From: Terrabacter sp. Ter38
GTDB lineage: Bacteria; Actinomycetota; Actinomycetes; Actinomycetales; Dermatophilaceae
Direction of reading: 5' to 3'
Length of the DNA: 64,000 bases
Assembly: GCF_024519435.1 (NCBI RefSeq)
Contig: NZ_JALJRZ010000013.1
Span: 1-64,000 of the forward strand
Shown: positions 54,510-64,000 of the stretch, one piece after another
How positions within the stretch are numbered: the stretch's first letter is position 1
Layout: each line of letters opens with the position of its first letter
Made by a program: the position numbers and the translations under genes
Notes under the pieces: model-generated
Databases searched by the model: none
The model's input: only the letters and a program-made list of their open reading frames with translations
What the model was told of the DNA's origin: nothing

Positions 54510-55475
54510 TTACTTCTTGACGGCGCCGAAGTGCGCAATGACACGGCCGATGACGTTGAGGAGGAGCACGAGCAGGATGAGCGTGAGGGCTGCGCCCCAC
54601 ATCCGCTCGGCCGCGGTGGCGAGCGCGAAGTCGCCGCGGTCCTGGTTGATCATCATCGGCAGCGTCGGGAAGTTGCCGTTGAACAGGTCGCGCTGGAAGT
54701 TCTTCGTGTACGGGGCGAGGATCAGCAGGGGCGCCGTTTCACCCATGACGCGGGCGATGCCGAGAAGGACTCCGGTGACGATGCCGGAGAACGCCGTCCG
54801 CAGCACGATCTTGACGACCGTGGCCCACTTGGGCACGCCGAGGGCGTACGCCGCCTCCCGCAGCTCGTTGGGCACGAGCTTGAGCATCTCCTCGGTGGAG
54901 CGCACGATGACCGGGATCATGAGCAGCACGAGCGCGAGCGCGGCGGCGAATCCCGAGCGGCTGAAGCCGAAGGCCGTCACCCACACCGCGTAGATGAACA
55001 GCGCTGCGACGATCGACGGGACGCCCGAGAGGATGTCCACGGTGAAGCTGATCGTCCTGGCGAGGTGCCCGCGGCCGTACTCGACGAGGTAGACGGCGGT
55101 GAGGATCCCGATGGGCACCGCGATGAGGGCGGTGAAGCCGACCATCTGGAGGGTGCCCTCGATCGCGTGCCGCGCCCCACCACCGAAGTCGTCGGAGTTG
55201 ATGTTGCGCTGGTTGCCGGTCCACCACGTCGCCGTCGTGAGCATGTGGAAGCCCTTGGCGACGACCGTGCCGAGGATCCACACGAGAGGGACCACGGCGA
55301 GGACGAAGGCAGCCCACATGACGACCTTGGCGACGACGTCCTTGACGGCGCGAGCCCGGTGGGGGTTGCTCATCTCGGACAGGGCGTCGCGGCCCGAACG
55401 GCCGCCCGGTGGCGTCGACGTCTCGCCGGGGACGACCTTGTCGTCGGGCGCGCGGCGGTCGGTGGCGGTGCTCAT
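54510..55475 (-). CDS. pstA: Phosphate ABC transporter permease
   Basis: The 321-residue PstA has six membrane helices after a cytoplasmic N-terminal extension (ALSEMSNPHRARAVKDVVAK) and the EAA motif ELREAAYALGVPKWATVVKIVLRTA. YLVEYGRGHLARTISFTVDILSGVPSIVAALFIY is the conserved PstA block. It overlaps pstC by 4 bp. With PstC it forms the phosphate channel. Confidence 0.96.
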   Translation of the reverse strand: MSTATDRRAPDDKVVPGETSTPPGGRSGRDALSEMSNPHRARAVKDVVAKVVMWAAFVLAVVPLVWILGTVVAKGFHMLTTATWWTGNQRNINSDDFGGGARHAIEGTLQMVGFTALIAVPIGILTAVYLVEYGRGHLARTISFTVDILSGVPSIVAALFIYAVWVTAFGFSRSGFAAALALVLLMIPVIVRSTEEMLKLVPNELREAAYALGVPKWATVVKIVLRTAFSGIVTGVLLGIARVMGETAPLLILAPYTKNFQRDLFNGNFPTLPMMINQDRGDFALATAAERMWGAALTLILLVLLLNVIGRVIAHFGAVKK

Positions 55476-56479
55476 TCGGTGAAGGCCTTCCTGCGCTCGA
55501 TGACCACGCGGGCGATGCTGTTGACGACGAAGGTCAGCACGAAGAGGACGAGCCCGGCGGCGATGTAGGCGCCGGTCTTGTTCGGGTTGCTGAACTCCGA
55601 GGCGTTGTTCGCGATCTTCGACGCGAAGGTCTCGCCGCCGTTGAAGAGCGACCACGACCACGGGTTGCCGTCGGCGAGGGCCGAGACGAGGAACGTGACG
55701 GCGATCGTCTCGCCGAGGGCTCGGCCCAGGGCAAGCATCGAGGCGGAGATGACACCGGGTCGGCCGAAGGGCAGCACGGCCGTGCGGATCATCTCCCACT
55801 GGGTCGCGCCCAGCGCGAGAGCGCCCTCCTTGTGGGCCGTGGGCGTCTGGTCGAAGACCTCGCGCGAGAGCGCCGTGACGATGGGCAGGACCATGATCGC
55901 GAGGACGACGCCGATGAAGCAGATCGTCCCGCCGCTGATGCCGGTCGGCGCGAAGAGCGGGAACCAGCCGAGCTTGTCCTGGATGAACGACTGCACCGGC
56001 TTGAACACGGGAGCGAAGGCGATGAGACCCCAGAGGCCGTAGACGATCGAGGGCACGGCGGCCAGCAGGTCGACGAGGCCCGCTGCGGGCCGACGCATCC
56101 ACGACGGCGCGTACTGCGTCAGGAAGAGGGCGACCGCGACGCCGACCGGGACCGAGAGCACCATCGCGATCGTCGATGCGGTCACCGTCGTCCAGAGGAA
56201 CTCGAGGATGCCGAAGGCGGGCTGCTCACCACCCGGCGCCCAGACGCGGCTCGTGAAGAAGTTCGCCGAGTTGTCCATCAGCGCCGGCACGGCCTGGACG
56301 ATGAGGAAGATCGCGATGAGGGTCACGAGCACGATGACGAGGACGCCGGAGACGGTGGCGGCTCCGCCGAAGAGCCGGTCACCCATGCGACCCGTGGAGG
56401 CCGTGTCGGCCTGCAGGGGTCGGCGCCCGTCGGGCCCGGGAGTCTGGTCCGCGGCGGACACACCCGTCACTGTCGACAC
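55472..56479 (-). CDS. pstC: Phosphate ABC transporter permease
   Basis: The 335-residue PstC has an N-terminal helix, periplasmic loop and the signature AAGLVDLLAAVPSIVYGLWGLIAFAPVF with LALGATQWEMIRTAVLPFGRPGVI as EAA loop. A GTG start is used with GGAAGAGGCC upstream. It follows pstS after a 112-bp gap with a hairpin, and overlaps pstA by 4 bp. Confidence 0.96.
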   Translation of the reverse strand: MSTVTGVSAADQTPGPDGRRPLQADTASTGRMGDRLFGGAATVSGVLVIVLVTLIAIFLIVQAVPALMDNSANFFTSRVWAPGGEQPAFGILEFLWTTVTASTIAMVLSVPVGVAVALFLTQYAPSWMRRPAAGLVDLLAAVPSIVYGLWGLIAFAPVFKPVQSFIQDKLGWFPLFAPTGISGGTICFIGVVLAIMVLPIVTALSREVFDQTPTAHKEGALALGATQWEMIRTAVLPFGRPGVISASMLALGRALGETIAVTFLVSALADGNPWSWSLFNGGETFASKIANNASEFSNPNKTGAYIAAGLVLFVLTFVVNSIARVVIERRKAFTE

Positions 56480-56558
56480 GTGGGGGCCTCTTCCTTCGGT
56501 TGCGTGGTACTGGCACAGGGGCGGGCGCCGAGTGTGGCGCCCACCCCTGCGTGGACGA

Positions 56559-56582
56559 CCCTGCCGGATCGCTCCGGCAGGG
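56559..56582 (-). terminator. Hairpin between pstS and pstC
   Basis: Perfect 10-bp arms CCCTGCCGGA and TCCGGCAGGG enclose a TCGC loop, 9 bp after the pstS stop. It may be a partial terminator that lowers pstCAB expression relative to the binding protein, or an mRNA 3'-stabilising stem. Confidence 0.7.
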
Positions 56583-56591
56583 TCAGGCGGT

Positions 56592-57728
56592 TCAGGAGAT
56601 CGCGTCGACCGCGGCCTGGACCTTGGTCGCCACCTCGGTCGGCAGCGGCGCGTAGCCCTTGGCCTCGAGGCCCTTCTGGACCTCGTCCGAGGCGAAGGTC
56701 TTGAGGAAGCTCTTGACCTTCTTGCCCGTCTCGGCGTCGGCGTACTTCGAGCAGACGATCTCGTAGGTCACGAGGACGATCGGGTAGGCCCCGGCCTCCT
56801 TCGTGGCGTAGTCGATCTTGAGTGCGAGGTTGTTGCCCATGCCGGTCTGCTTGGCCGTGGCGATCGTCTTGCCGGCCGACTCGGCGGTCAGCTCGACCGG
56901 CCCGGAGCCCGTGTCGATCTGGGCCATGGGGAGCTGGTTCTGCTGGGCGTAGGAGAGCTCGACGTACGTGATGCCGCCGTCCTGGCCCTTCGTCGCCGTG
57001 GCGACACCGGCCGACTTCTCCTTGCCCTCGCCCTTGCCGGTCCACTTCTTGCCGGTCTCGTAGGACCAGGCGTCGGGAGCGGCGGCCTTGAGGTACTTCG
57101 TGAAGTTCTCGGTCGTGCCCGACTCGTCGGAGCGGAAGAAGACCTTGATCGGCGTCGCGGGAAGCGTGACGCCCTTGTTGAGCGCGGCGATGGCCGGGTC
57201 GTTCCAGGTCGTGATCTTGCCGTCGAAGATCTTCGCGGCCACCTCGGCGTTGAGCACGAGCTTGTCGACGCCCTTGACGTTGTAGGCGATCGCGATGGGG
57301 CCGGTGACCATGGGCAGGTTCCATGCCTCGGTGCCACAGGCGGCCTTGGCGTCGTCGGCCTCGATCTTGCCGTCCTTGGGCTCGGTCTTGAGCGCCGAGT
57401 CGGACCCGGCGAAGTCGACCTGCTTGGCGATGAACTGCTTGATGCCGGCACCGGAGCCGGTGGGCTGGTAGTCGATGTTGGCGTCGGCGCAGGCCGTCTG
57501 GTAGGCCTTGATGGCCTCGTCGATGGCGTTCTTCTGGGCCGAGGAGCCCTCGGCCTTGAGGTCGCCGCTGAAGCAGTCGCCGGCGGCGGTCGAGCCGGCT
57601 GCGGTCGAGCCGGCGGCGGTCGAGCCGGCACCGGGAGTGGCGCCGGTGTTCTCGGACGCGCAGGCCGAGAGCGCAAGAGCGCCGGACAGGGCGATGGCGC
57701 CGAGAGCGCTGATACGCGAAACAGACAC
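56592..57728 (-). CDS. pstS: Phosphate-binding lipoprotein of the Pst system
   Basis: The 378-residue protein has a lipoprotein signal (LSGALALSAC, Cys at about 23) and a (GSTAA)n linker encoded by a 15-bp tandem repeat near 57585-57630. The PstS fold follows: LKAEGSSAQKNAIDEAIKAYQTACADANIDYQPTGSGAGIKQFIAKQVDFAGSDSAL, and FRSDESGTTENFTKYL. It captures phosphate outside the membrane. The GTG start has GAGAGGGATC upstream. A PHO box lies about 115 bp upstream, so expression should rise on phosphate starvation through PhoP. Confidence 0.96.
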   Translation of the reverse strand: MSVSRISALGAIALSGALALSACASENTGATPGAGSTAAGSTAAGSTAAGDCFSGDLKAEGSSAQKNAIDEAIKAYQTACADANIDYQPTGSGAGIKQFIAKQVDFAGSDSALKTEPKDGKIEADDAKAACGTEAWNLPMVTGPIAIAYNVKGVDKLVLNAEVAAKIFDGKITTWNDPAIAALNKGVTLPATPIKVFFRSDESGTTENFTKYLKAAAPDAWSYETGKKWTGKGEGKEKSAGVATATKGQDGGITYVELSYAQQNQLPMAQIDTGSGPVELTAESAGKTIATAKQTGMGNNLALKIDYATKEAGAYPIVLVTYEIVCSKYADAETGKKVKSFLKTFASDEVQKGLEAKGYAPLPTEVATKVQAAVDAIS

Positions 57729-57842
57729 GAGTGTGATCCCTCTCGATGGGGTGTACCTGGTGGTCGTTCGGTCAGATCCGAGCGACGGTGCTGGACATTG
57801 ATCCACGGCGAACATAGGTGGCCTGGATGACGAGTCGTCCAC

Positions 57843-57864
57843 GTGCGGTTAACGCAGGGTGAAC
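57843..57864 (-). promoter_or_regulatory. PHO box (PhoP site) of the pst operon
   Basis: On the minus strand GTTCACCCTGC is followed directly by GTTAACCGCAC, two 11-bp direct repeats matching the Streptomyces/Mycobacterium PHO box core GTTCACC. A TATGTT -10-like box lies 26 bp downstream and the pstS start a further 82 bp. Confidence 0.8.
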
Positions 57865-57998
57865 GCGGGGCGACGTCTTGGGGTGGGGTGCCGGCTCGAG
57901 ATGCGGGGCGGCCCGAGCCGACCGACGATGAAGGATTCGGCAGGCCCGAAAGGGCCGAAAGGGGGGCGGAGGGGGGCCCGGAGCGTCTGCCCCACGCG

Positions 57999-58946
57999 TC
58001 AGGTGTCGATGCGCTCGACGTCGACGACGCGAGCGTCCTCTCCTCGTCCGACGAGGTGGCAGACGAGCACCTCGCCCTTGTGCATGGCCTCGTCCGCCGC
58101 GCCGTGCAGCAGCTCCGCGACGCCCACGCGCTCCGGGGAGTGCGCGACCCGGGTGTGCAGCAGGCGAAGGAGGGTCGGCAGCACGGGCCCGTGGCTGCAG
58201 AGGGCGGCCGGGTCACCGCGCTCGAGCAGGCGCTGGACCTGGGCGACGGCCCCGACAGGACTCTCCTCGAAGCCCTCCTCCGACAGGACGTCCCGGGTGC
58301 GGAGGCGGAGTCCTCGCTCGGCGGCATACGGCTCGACGGTCGAGACGCAGCGCGCGGACGACGACGAGACGACACGGGTGACGCCATAGGCCCCGAGCAC
58401 GGCGGCGACGGTGTCCGCCTGGGCGCGCCCCACGGCGTCGAGCGGTCGTCGCCGGTCGTCGCCCTGCCACTTGCTCCTCGGCGTGGCCTTGGCGTGCCGG
58501 ACGAACACGAGGGGCCACGTGCGCAGCTCGTCGGCCCGCTCGGCGCGCACGAGGGCGAGCAGCTGCTCACGGTCGCGGGCGTAGTCGAGCCGGTCGTGTG
58601 CCGTGCGCACGTCGACCCAGGCGACCTCGTCGATCTCGTGCTCGAGCACGCCGGTCCCGCCGGTGACGCGGGCCGACCAGTAGTGCACCTGCTTCGTGGC
58701 CGGGCCACCGGTCGGGTCGAGGACGGGGTACTCGGCCGAGGGCAGCGGGACCCCGAGGCGCACGACGAGTCCGGTCTCCTCGAGGGTCTCGCGGGCCGCG
58801 GCGACGCAGGGATGCTCGCCGGGGTCGAGCTTGCCCTTGGCCCAGGACCAGTCGTCGTACTTCGGGCGATGCACGAGGGCGACCTCGAGGCGTCCGTCGC
58901 GACGCCGCCAGGGCAGCGTGCCGGCGGCGGGGATCACTGAGGCCAC
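57999..58946 (-). CDS. mutT1: MutT1-like Nudix hydrolase fused to a histidine phosphatase
   Basis: The 315-residue protein has an N-terminal Nudix domain with box GKLDPGEHPCVAAARETLEETGLVV and a C-terminal RHG phosphatase domain (VFVRHAKATPRSKW, then HGPVLPTLL). This fusion is the MutT1 type known from mycobacteria, which hydrolyses 8-oxo-dGTP and diadenosine polyphosphates. It directly precedes ppk on the same strand (74-bp gap), the arrangement seen in mycobacteria. GTG start. Confidence 0.93.
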   Translation of the reverse strand: MASVIPAAGTLPWRRRDGRLEVALVHRPKYDDWSWAKGKLDPGEHPCVAAARETLEETGLVVRLGVPLPSAEYPVLDPTGGPATKQVHYWSARVTGGTGVLEHEIDEVAWVDVRTAHDRLDYARDREQLLALVRAERADELRTWPLVFVRHAKATPRSKWQGDDRRRPLDAVGRAQADTVAAVLGAYGVTRVVSSSSARCVSTVEPYAAERGLRLRTRDVLSEEGFEESPVGAVAQVQRLLERGDPAALCSHGPVLPTLLRLLHTRVAHSPERVGVAELLHGAADEAMHKGEVLVCHLVGRGEDARVVDVERIDT

Positions 58947-59020
58947 GCGCGACAGTCTGCCTGATGCCGGGGCGCTGGGCGCCCCGAGCGCCCAACCCGC
59001 CCGTGAACCGGTCGTGCGGG

Positions 59021-61357
59021 TCAGCGCCGGCGGGCCTTGCGCCGGCGCTTGTCGTGGCGCTCGATGAGCCTCTCCTGGAGGTCGTCGAGCGGCTCGCCGG
59101 CCTCAGACAGGTGGTGGCGCACCCAGCGGCCGTCGGAGCCGAGGTCCCAGCGCGAGGTGGTCTCGGCGAAGGCGAGGTCGATGAGGTCGGCGAGCTCGAC
59201 GACGTGACTCGGCTCGATGATGCGCACGAGCGCCTCGACGCGGCGGTCGAGGTTGCGGTGCATCATGTCGGCGCTGCCGATGTAGACCTGAGGGTCGCCC
59301 CCGTGGTCGAACCAGAAGACCCGCGAGTGCTCGAGGAAGCGGCCGAGGATGGAGCGCACCCGGATGTTCTCGGACAGGCCCTCGACGCCGGGACGCAGCG
59401 CGCAGATGCCGCGCACCCAGATGTCGACGCGGACCCCGGCGATGCTCGCCCGGTAGAGCGCGTCGATGAGTGCCTCGTCGACGATCGAGTTGGCCTTGAT
59501 GACGATCCGGCCGTCCGGCGCGCCGTCGCGGCGCGACTGGTGCAGCTCGATCTCCTCGTCGACGAGGTCGATGAGGCCCGAGCGCACCGACCTGGGCGCG
59601 ACGAGGAGTCGCTTGAACTTGCTCCGGGGCGCGAAGCCCGAGAGGAGGTTGAAGAGGCGCGACATGTCCTCGCCGACCTGCGGGTCGGTGGTGAAGAGGC
59701 CGAAGTCCTCGTAGACGCGGGCCGTCTTCGGGTTGTAGTTGCCGGTGCCGATGTGGCAGTAGCGCACGAGCCCCTCGGACTCCTGGCGCACGACGAGGCA
59801 CAGCTTCGCGTGGGTCTTGAGGCCGACGACGCCGTAGACGACGTGGACACCGGCCTGCTCGAGCTGACGGGCCCACGAGATGTTGTTGACCTCGTCGAAG
59901 CGGGCCTTGATCTCGACGACCGCGAGGACCTGCTTGCCGGCCTCGGCGGCGTCGATGAGGGCGTCGATGATCGGGGAGTCACCTGAGGTGCGGTAGAGCG
60001 TCTGCTTGATCGCGAGGACCTTCGGGTCGTTCGCGGCCTGCTCGATGAAGGCCTGGACCGACGTCGAGAACGAGTTGTAGGGGTGCTGGACGAGCACGTC
60101 CTTCTGGCGCACGGCGGTGAGCAGGTCGATCGCCTTGGCGCTCTCGGTCGGCGCGAAGTCCGGGTGGGTGCGCGGGAAGAACTTGGGGAACTCGAGGTCG
60201 CTGCGGTCGACGTCGGCGACGGTGAAGAGGCCGCGCAGGTCGAGCGGCGTCGGCAGGCGGTAGATCTCACGGTCGCTGATCTGCAGCTCGCGGGCGAGCA
60301 TGTCGAGGACCTTGGGGTCGATGTCGTCCTCGACCTCGAGCCGGATGGGCGGACCGAAGCGACGCCGGGTCAGCTCCTTCTCGAGGGCGGTGAGGAGGTT
60401 CTCGGCGTCGTCCTCCTCGACCTCGAGGTCCTCGTTGCGCGTGACGCGGAAGCTGAAGTGCTCCTGCACGAGCATCCCGGGGAACAGCTGGTCGAGGTGG
60501 CTCGCGATGACGTCCTCGAGCGGCACGAAGCGCTTGCGCGCCACCTCGGCGTCGAGGTCCTCCTCGACGAGGATGAAGCGCGGCAGGCTCGGCGGCACCT
60601 TGACGCGGGCGAAGTGCTCGCTGCCCGTCTTGGGGTTCTGGAGCAGCACCGCGAGGTTGAGCGACAAGCCGGAGATGTAGGGGAACGGGTGCGCCGGGTC
60701 GACGGCGAGCGGCGTGAGGACGGGGAAGACGCGCTCGGCGAAGAAGTAGTGGAGGGGCTCACGGTCGTCCTCGTCGAGGTCGTCCCAGCGCACGACGAAA
60801 ATGCCCTGCTCCTCGAGGGACGGACGCACGTCGTGCTGGAAGACGCCGGCGTGCTGCTGCATCAGCTCGTGCGCGAGCCGGGCGATGCGCTCGATGAGCT
60901 CGCGCGGTTCGAGCCCGGCGGCGGTGCGCACGGCCAGCCCGGTGGCGATGCGGCGCTTGAGGCCCGCGACGCGGACCATGAAGTACTCGTCGAGGTTGTT
61001 GGCGAAGATCGCGAGGAAGCGGGTGCGCTCGAGAAGGGGCACCGCGGGGTCCATGGCGAGCTGGAGCACCCGCTCGTTGAACTGCAGCCAGGACAGCTCG
61101 CGCTCGAGGTAGCGATCTGCCGGCAGGTCGTCCTCGTCGTCGCCCTGCGCTCCCGCGCCGACGAACCGGCCGTTGGGGGCGCGGGCCGGGATGCGGCGGT
61201 TGGGGACGGTGCTCGTGAACGAGCTGACCTCGGCCGACTCGCTCGCCGACTCGCTCGCGCTGTCGGTGGCGGCGTCGGCCGATCTCGCGACGCGGGCTTC
61301 CGCCGAGGCGACGTCCTGCTCGTCCAGGTCGGTGGAGGTGAGGCTGCCGGTGCTCAT
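59021..61357 (-). CDS. ppk: Polyphosphate kinase 1
   Basis: The 778-residue PPK1 has the conserved N-domain ([56 protein letters not shown]), the central head domain and the two phospholipase-D-like halves. [28 protein letters not shown] carries the autophosphorylated His, and [18 protein letters not shown] and related blocks are present. It polymerises the gamma-phosphate of ATP into polyphosphate. It is followed by mutT1 as in mycobacteria. ATG start. An acidic Ser/Ala-rich N-terminal extension precedes the conserved part. Confidence 0.96.
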   Translation of the reverse strand: MSTGSLTSTDLDEQDVASAEARVARSADAATDSASESASESAEVSSFTSTVPNRRIPARAPNGRFVGAGAQGDDEDDLPADRYLERELSWLQFNERVLQLAMDPAVPLLERTRFLAIFANNLDEYFMVRVAGLKRRIATGLAVRTAAGLEPRELIERIARLAHELMQQHAGVFQHDVRPSLEEQGIFVVRWDDLDEDDREPLHYFFAERVFPVLTPLAVDPAHPFPYISGLSLNLAVLLQNPKTGSEHFARVKVPPSLPRFILVEEDLDAEVARKRFVPLEDVIASHLDQLFPGMLVQEHFSFRVTRNEDLEVEEDDAENLLTALEKELTRRRFGPPIRLEVEDDIDPKVLDMLARELQISDREIYRLPTPLDLRGLFTVADVDRSDLEFPKFFPRTHPDFAPTESAKAIDLLTAVRQKDVLVQHPYNSFSTSVQAFIEQAANDPKVLAIKQTLYRTSGDSPIIDALIDAAEAGKQVLAVVEIKARFDEVNNISWARQLEQAGVHVVYGVVGLKTHAKLCLVVRQESEGLVRYCHIGTGNYNPKTARVYEDFGLFTTDPQVGEDMSRLFNLLSGFAPRSKFKRLLVAPRSVRSGLIDLVDEEIELHQSRRDGAPDGRIVIKANSIVDEALIDALYRASIAGVRVDIWVRGICALRPGVEGLSENIRVRSILGRFLEHSRVFWFDHGGDPQVYIGSADMMHRNLDRRVEALVRIIEPSHVVELADLIDLAFAETTSRWDLGSDGRWVRHHLSEAGEPLDDLQERLIERHDKRRRKARRR

Positions 61358-61401
61358 GCGACCATCGTGGCACCGAAAGGCGACGTGGGGGTGAACTCGT
61401 C

Positions 61402-62373
61402 TCAGCCGACGGCGGGCGAGGAGACCCCACCCACCCGGTCCGCCGCGTCGCCCGCCTCGGCCGCCCGGGCGAACTGGCGGTGCACCTCGACGTCCTCGAA
61501 GCCGAGGGCGGCGTAGGTGCGCACGGCCGCGACGTTGTCCTCGTCGACGTAGAGCACCACGCGCGCCAGGCCGAGCGAGCGCAGGTGGTCCAGGCCCAGC
61601 ACCGTGACCGCGCGCCCCAGCCCCTGGCCCTGCCGGTCGGGTGAGACGGCCACGACGTAGACCTCGCCGACGTCACCGTCCGGGGGGTCGACCTTCGTCC
61701 AGTGCGAGGCGACGAGCACGTCCGGGTGGGCGGCCTCGACGACGAGGACGAGCCCGACCGGGTCCCACCACGGTTCGGCCATCCGCTGGTCGAGGTCGGC
61801 CCGGCGCAGCGAGCCCTGTTCCGGGTGGTGGGCGAACGCCGCCGCGTTGAGAGCCAGCCAGGCGTCCTCGTCACGTCCCGGCTCGAAGGAGCGGACGGCA
61901 TACCTCGGGTCGAGCGACGCGGCCGGCCACGGGGGCCCGTCGCGAAGTGAGCGGCCCATGACGTGGAGCGATCGCACCGGCACGAGCCCGGTGGCCCGGG
62001 CGAACGCCGTGGCGGCGTCGGCCGCGGCTCCCGTCGCATGGCTCCACAGGCGTATGCCGTCCGGCAGGCTCGCGAGCAGCGCCGTGCCCACCCCGGACCG
62101 GCGCGACCCCGGCGCCACGACGAGCTCGCCCGACGGTGCCCCCTCGCCCGATCGCGACTGGGCGTAGCCGACGAGCGCCCCGTCGGGCCCGAGCGCGAGG
62201 AGGTGGCCGACCCCGTCGTGCTCGCGGGACCGTGCGGACAGGCGGAACTGCTCCGAGAGCGGCTCCGACCCGTCGGCGGCGGCCGCTTCCGCGGCCAGCG
62301 CGAGGACGGCGGCGGACTCGTCCGGGGTGAGCGGGTTCGTCGTGTCGCGCAGGGCGACGGTGAGGCGCGGCAT
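61402..62373 (-). CDS. mshD: Mycothiol synthase
   Basis: The 323-residue protein has two GNAT domains in tandem, the MshD layout. The second has [56 protein letters not shown], with the acetyl-CoA pyrophosphate loop. MshD acetylates Cys-GlcN-Ins, the last step of mycothiol synthesis, and marks the organism as an actinobacterium. ATG start inside a CATACGG context. Transcribed divergently from the nucleotidase. Confidence 0.94.
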   Translation of the reverse strand: MPRLTVALRDTTNPLTPDESAAVLALAAEAAAADGSEPLSEQFRLSARSREHDGVGHLLALGPDGALVGYAQSRSGEGAPSGELVVAPGSRRSGVGTALLASLPDGIRLWSHATGAAADAATAFARATGLVPVRSLHVMGRSLRDGPPWPAASLDPRYAVRSFEPGRDEDAWLALNAAAFAHHPEQGSLRRADLDQRMAEPWWDPVGLVLVVEAAHPDVLVASHWTKVDPPDGDVGEVYVVAVSPDRQGQGLGRAVTVLGLDHLRSLGLARVVLYVDEDNVAAVRTYAALGFEDVEVHRQFARAAEAGDAADRVGGVSSPAVG

Positions 62374-62625
62374 ACGGCGATTCCACCACAACGACCCGGC
62401 GGGGGACTCCCGCCGGTCGCCCGCTCCGGCTAGGGTCCGGTCAGGGCTCGGGGGCCCTGCACAACTCACGGCACCGGTCCGGCACTCGAGTCGGCTCCGG
62501 GGTCGGCGTGGTGCCAGCAGTTCACAACTCCGTCACGCGCCAAGCCCCTCCCGGCACCCTCCGGGCACTAGCGTCCCGTGGGTGCCGATGGGCACGCGAT
62601 CCACACCGCTGATCAAGGGGAAGAC

Positions 62626-64000
62626 ATGTCCCGTACCACCCGCCGCATCACGGGCGTCGCCGTCGCAGGGATCTGCGCCGCCGCCCTCGCGGCACCGGCC
62701 CTCGCCGCACCCACCGCGGGGCCAGACACGAGCAAGGCCCCGGGAAAGACGCAGTTCCCGATCCAGATCCTGTCGTTCAACGACTTCCACGGGAACCTCG
62801 AGCCCCCGTCGGGTTCGAGCGGCAAGATCCAGACCGGTCCCGCGAGCACCAACACGACTGACGTCGGTGGCGTTGAGTACCTCGCGACCCACCTCAAGCA
62901 GGCCCGCGTAGGGCACGCCAACACCGTCACCGTCGCCGCCGGCGACATGGTCGGTGCCTCCCCCCTGCTGTCGGCAGCCTTCCACGACGAGCCCACGGTC
63001 GAGGCCCTCAACAGCCTCGGCCTCGAGGCCACGTCCGTCGGCAACCACGAGTTCGACGAGGGCTACAAGGAGCTGCAGCGCCTCCAGAGCGGCGGCTGCA
63101 TCGACGACGGAGACGGCGCGAACAACCAGAACTCCTGCCCGGCCGGCACATTCACGGGTGCGAAGTTCCAGTACCTCGCCGCCAACGTCATCGAGAAGGC
63201 CACGGGCAAGACGATCCTGCCGCCCTACTGGGTCAAGAACTTCAACGGCGCCAAGATCGGCTTCATCGGCATGACGCTCAAGGACACCCCGTCCATCGTC
63301 ACGGCCTCCGGCGTCGCCGGCCTCGAGTTCACCGACGAGGTGCAGACCGCCAACGCGCTCGTGCCCGTCCTCAAGAAGCAGGGCGTCAACGCCATCGTCG
63401 TCCTCGTGCACCAGGGCGGCACCCCGCCGGCCAACACGCCGTACGACTACACGTGCAAGGGCGGCGGCAGCCTGTCGGCCGACTCGCCGATCATCCCGAT
63501 CGTCAAGAACCTCGACCCAGCCATCGACATGGTCATCTCGGGCCACACGCACCAGCCGTACGTCTGCGCCATCCCCGACGCCAACGGCGTCCCCCGCCTG
63601 GTCACGTCGGCGTCCTCGTTCGGTCGCCTCTACAACGACACCGAGGTGACCTACGACCGTCGCACCTCCGACATCGTCCGCCCGACCGAGGCCGACTCCG
63701 TGAACCACCTCGTGACCCGCACCGTCACGCCGGACTCCACCGAGACGAAGCTCATCGCGAAGTACAAGGACCTCGTCGCGGCGATCGCGAGCAAGATCAT
63801 CGGCACGATCTCGGCCGACATCGTGCGGACCCAGAGCCCCGCGGGCGAGTCACCGCTCGGTGACCTCATCGCCGACGCCCAGCTGGCCGACCCCTCTGTC
63901 GTCACGGGCGGCCAGACGCCGGTCGCCGCCTTCATGAACCCCGGTGGCATCCGTGCCGACCTCACCTACACCAGCTCGAAGTACGGCGAGGCCCCGGGCG
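62626..64000 (+). CDS. Secreted 5'-nucleotidase/metallophosphatase, 3' end cut by window
   Basis: The visible 458 codons begin with a Sec signal (ITGVAVAGICAAALAAPALAAP). A metallophosphatase domain follows, with SFNDFHGNLEPP, VAAGDMVGASPLLS, GNHEFDEG and VISGHTHQPY as the metal- and phosphate-binding motifs, then the start of the C-terminal 5'-nucleotidase domain (GTISADIVRTQSPAGESPLGDLIADAQL). The family (UshA/YfkN-like) releases phosphate from external nucleotides. AGGGGAAG precedes the ATG. A weak PHO-box-like GTTCACAACTC-CGTCACG lies at 62520, which would fit the Pho regulon. No stop codon is reached. Confidence 0.93.
   Translation, partial: MSRTTRRITGVAVAGICAAALAAPALAAPTAGPDTSKAPGKTQFPIQILSFNDFHGNLEPPSGSSGKIQTGPASTNTTDVGGVEYLATHLKQARVGHANTVTVAAGDMVGASPLLSAAFHDEPTVEALNSLGLEATSVGNHEFDEGYKELQRLQSGGCIDDGDGANNQNSCPAGTFTGAKFQYLAANVIEKATGKTILPPYWVKNFNGAKIGFIGMTLKDTPSIVTASGVAGLEFTDEVQTANALVPVLKKQGVNAIVVLVHQGGTPPANTPYDYTCKGGGSLSADSPIIPIVKNLDPAIDMVISGHTHQPYVCAIPDANGVPRLVTSASSFGRLYNDTEVTYDRRTSDIVRPTEADSVNHLVTRTVTPDSTETKLIAKYKDLVAAIASKIIGTISADIVRTQSPAGESPLGDLIADAQLADPSVVTGGQTPVAAFMNPGGIRADLTYTSSKYGEAPG

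Overview
The window is chromosomal DNA from a high-GC actinobacterium. Four things support this: strong G/C bias at third codon positions, mycothiol synthase (mshD), a GuaB1-type IMP dehydrogenase homologue, and a PHO box of the Streptomyces/Mycobacterium type. Gene content and order look most like Micrococcales, perhaps an Intrasporangiaceae-like lineage, but the genus cannot be fixed from sequence alone. There are no phage genes, transposases or CRISPR arrays. Four tRNA genes are present: Phe, Asp, Glu and Lys.

Layout. 0-2.2 kb: a decayed GNAT gene, then an ArsR regulator with a perfect operator palindrome driving a VOC protein and a MORN-repeat protein. 2.2-9.1 kb: a GH120 beta-xylosidase, a membrane-anchored HtrA-like protease and a MoxR / DUF58 / VWA module. 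9.2-16.3 kb: a tandem repeat, tRNA-Phe, YceI, a small conserved protein with an AT-rich operator cluster, a metzincin protease, a truncated DHFR-like gene, an MMPL transporter and guaB1. 16.4-22.1 kb: a HAD phosphatase, a desaturase/ferredoxin-reductase pair beside a PucR regulator, a D-2-hydroxyacid dehydrogenase and a tRNA-Glu/tRNA-Asp unit with its own promoter and terminator. 22.2-31.7 kb: a PHP protein, an ECF sigma/anti-sigma pair, Nudix and Ddn-like genes, a DNA-alkylation-repair block (two Ogt-type methyltransferases around an ECF sigma factor), a CDF metal exporter, CsbD and phosphoketolase.

31.8-44.3 kb is one coherent catabolic locus. A DUF1537 sugar-acid kinase, a PdxA-like dehydrogenase and a DeoR repressor are transcribed leftward. 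A family-5 ABC importer, an aldo/keto reductase, a HpcH/HpaI aldolase, an Asp-box sialidase-like protein and an SDR are transcribed rightward, mostly with 4-bp ATGA/GTGA overlaps. The shared control region holds a 19-bp palindrome, the probable DeoR operator. Known DUF1537/PdxA2 pathways degrade four-carbon sugar acids; the added aldolase, reductases and sialidase-like protein suggest a longer or modified pathway.

44.5-51.8 kb holds a thiolase, tRNA-Lys, membrane and lipoprotein genes of unknown role, a PEBP protein, a DinB protein, a SigB/SigF-type sigma factor, a lutC remnant and a strongly structured non-coding stretch that looks like an RNA leader or small RNA.

51.9-64 kb is a phosphate and polyphosphate neighbourhood: DUF47/Pit low-affinity uptake, pstSCAB high-affinity uptake with a PHO box, a MutT1-type Nudix/phosphatase, polyphosphate kinase, and at the edge a secreted 5'-nucleotidase cut off by the window end (mshD lies between).

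A short word, CGTATGCC/GGCATACG, recurs in many intergenic gaps and inside genes throughout the window and is not explained by any annotated feature.
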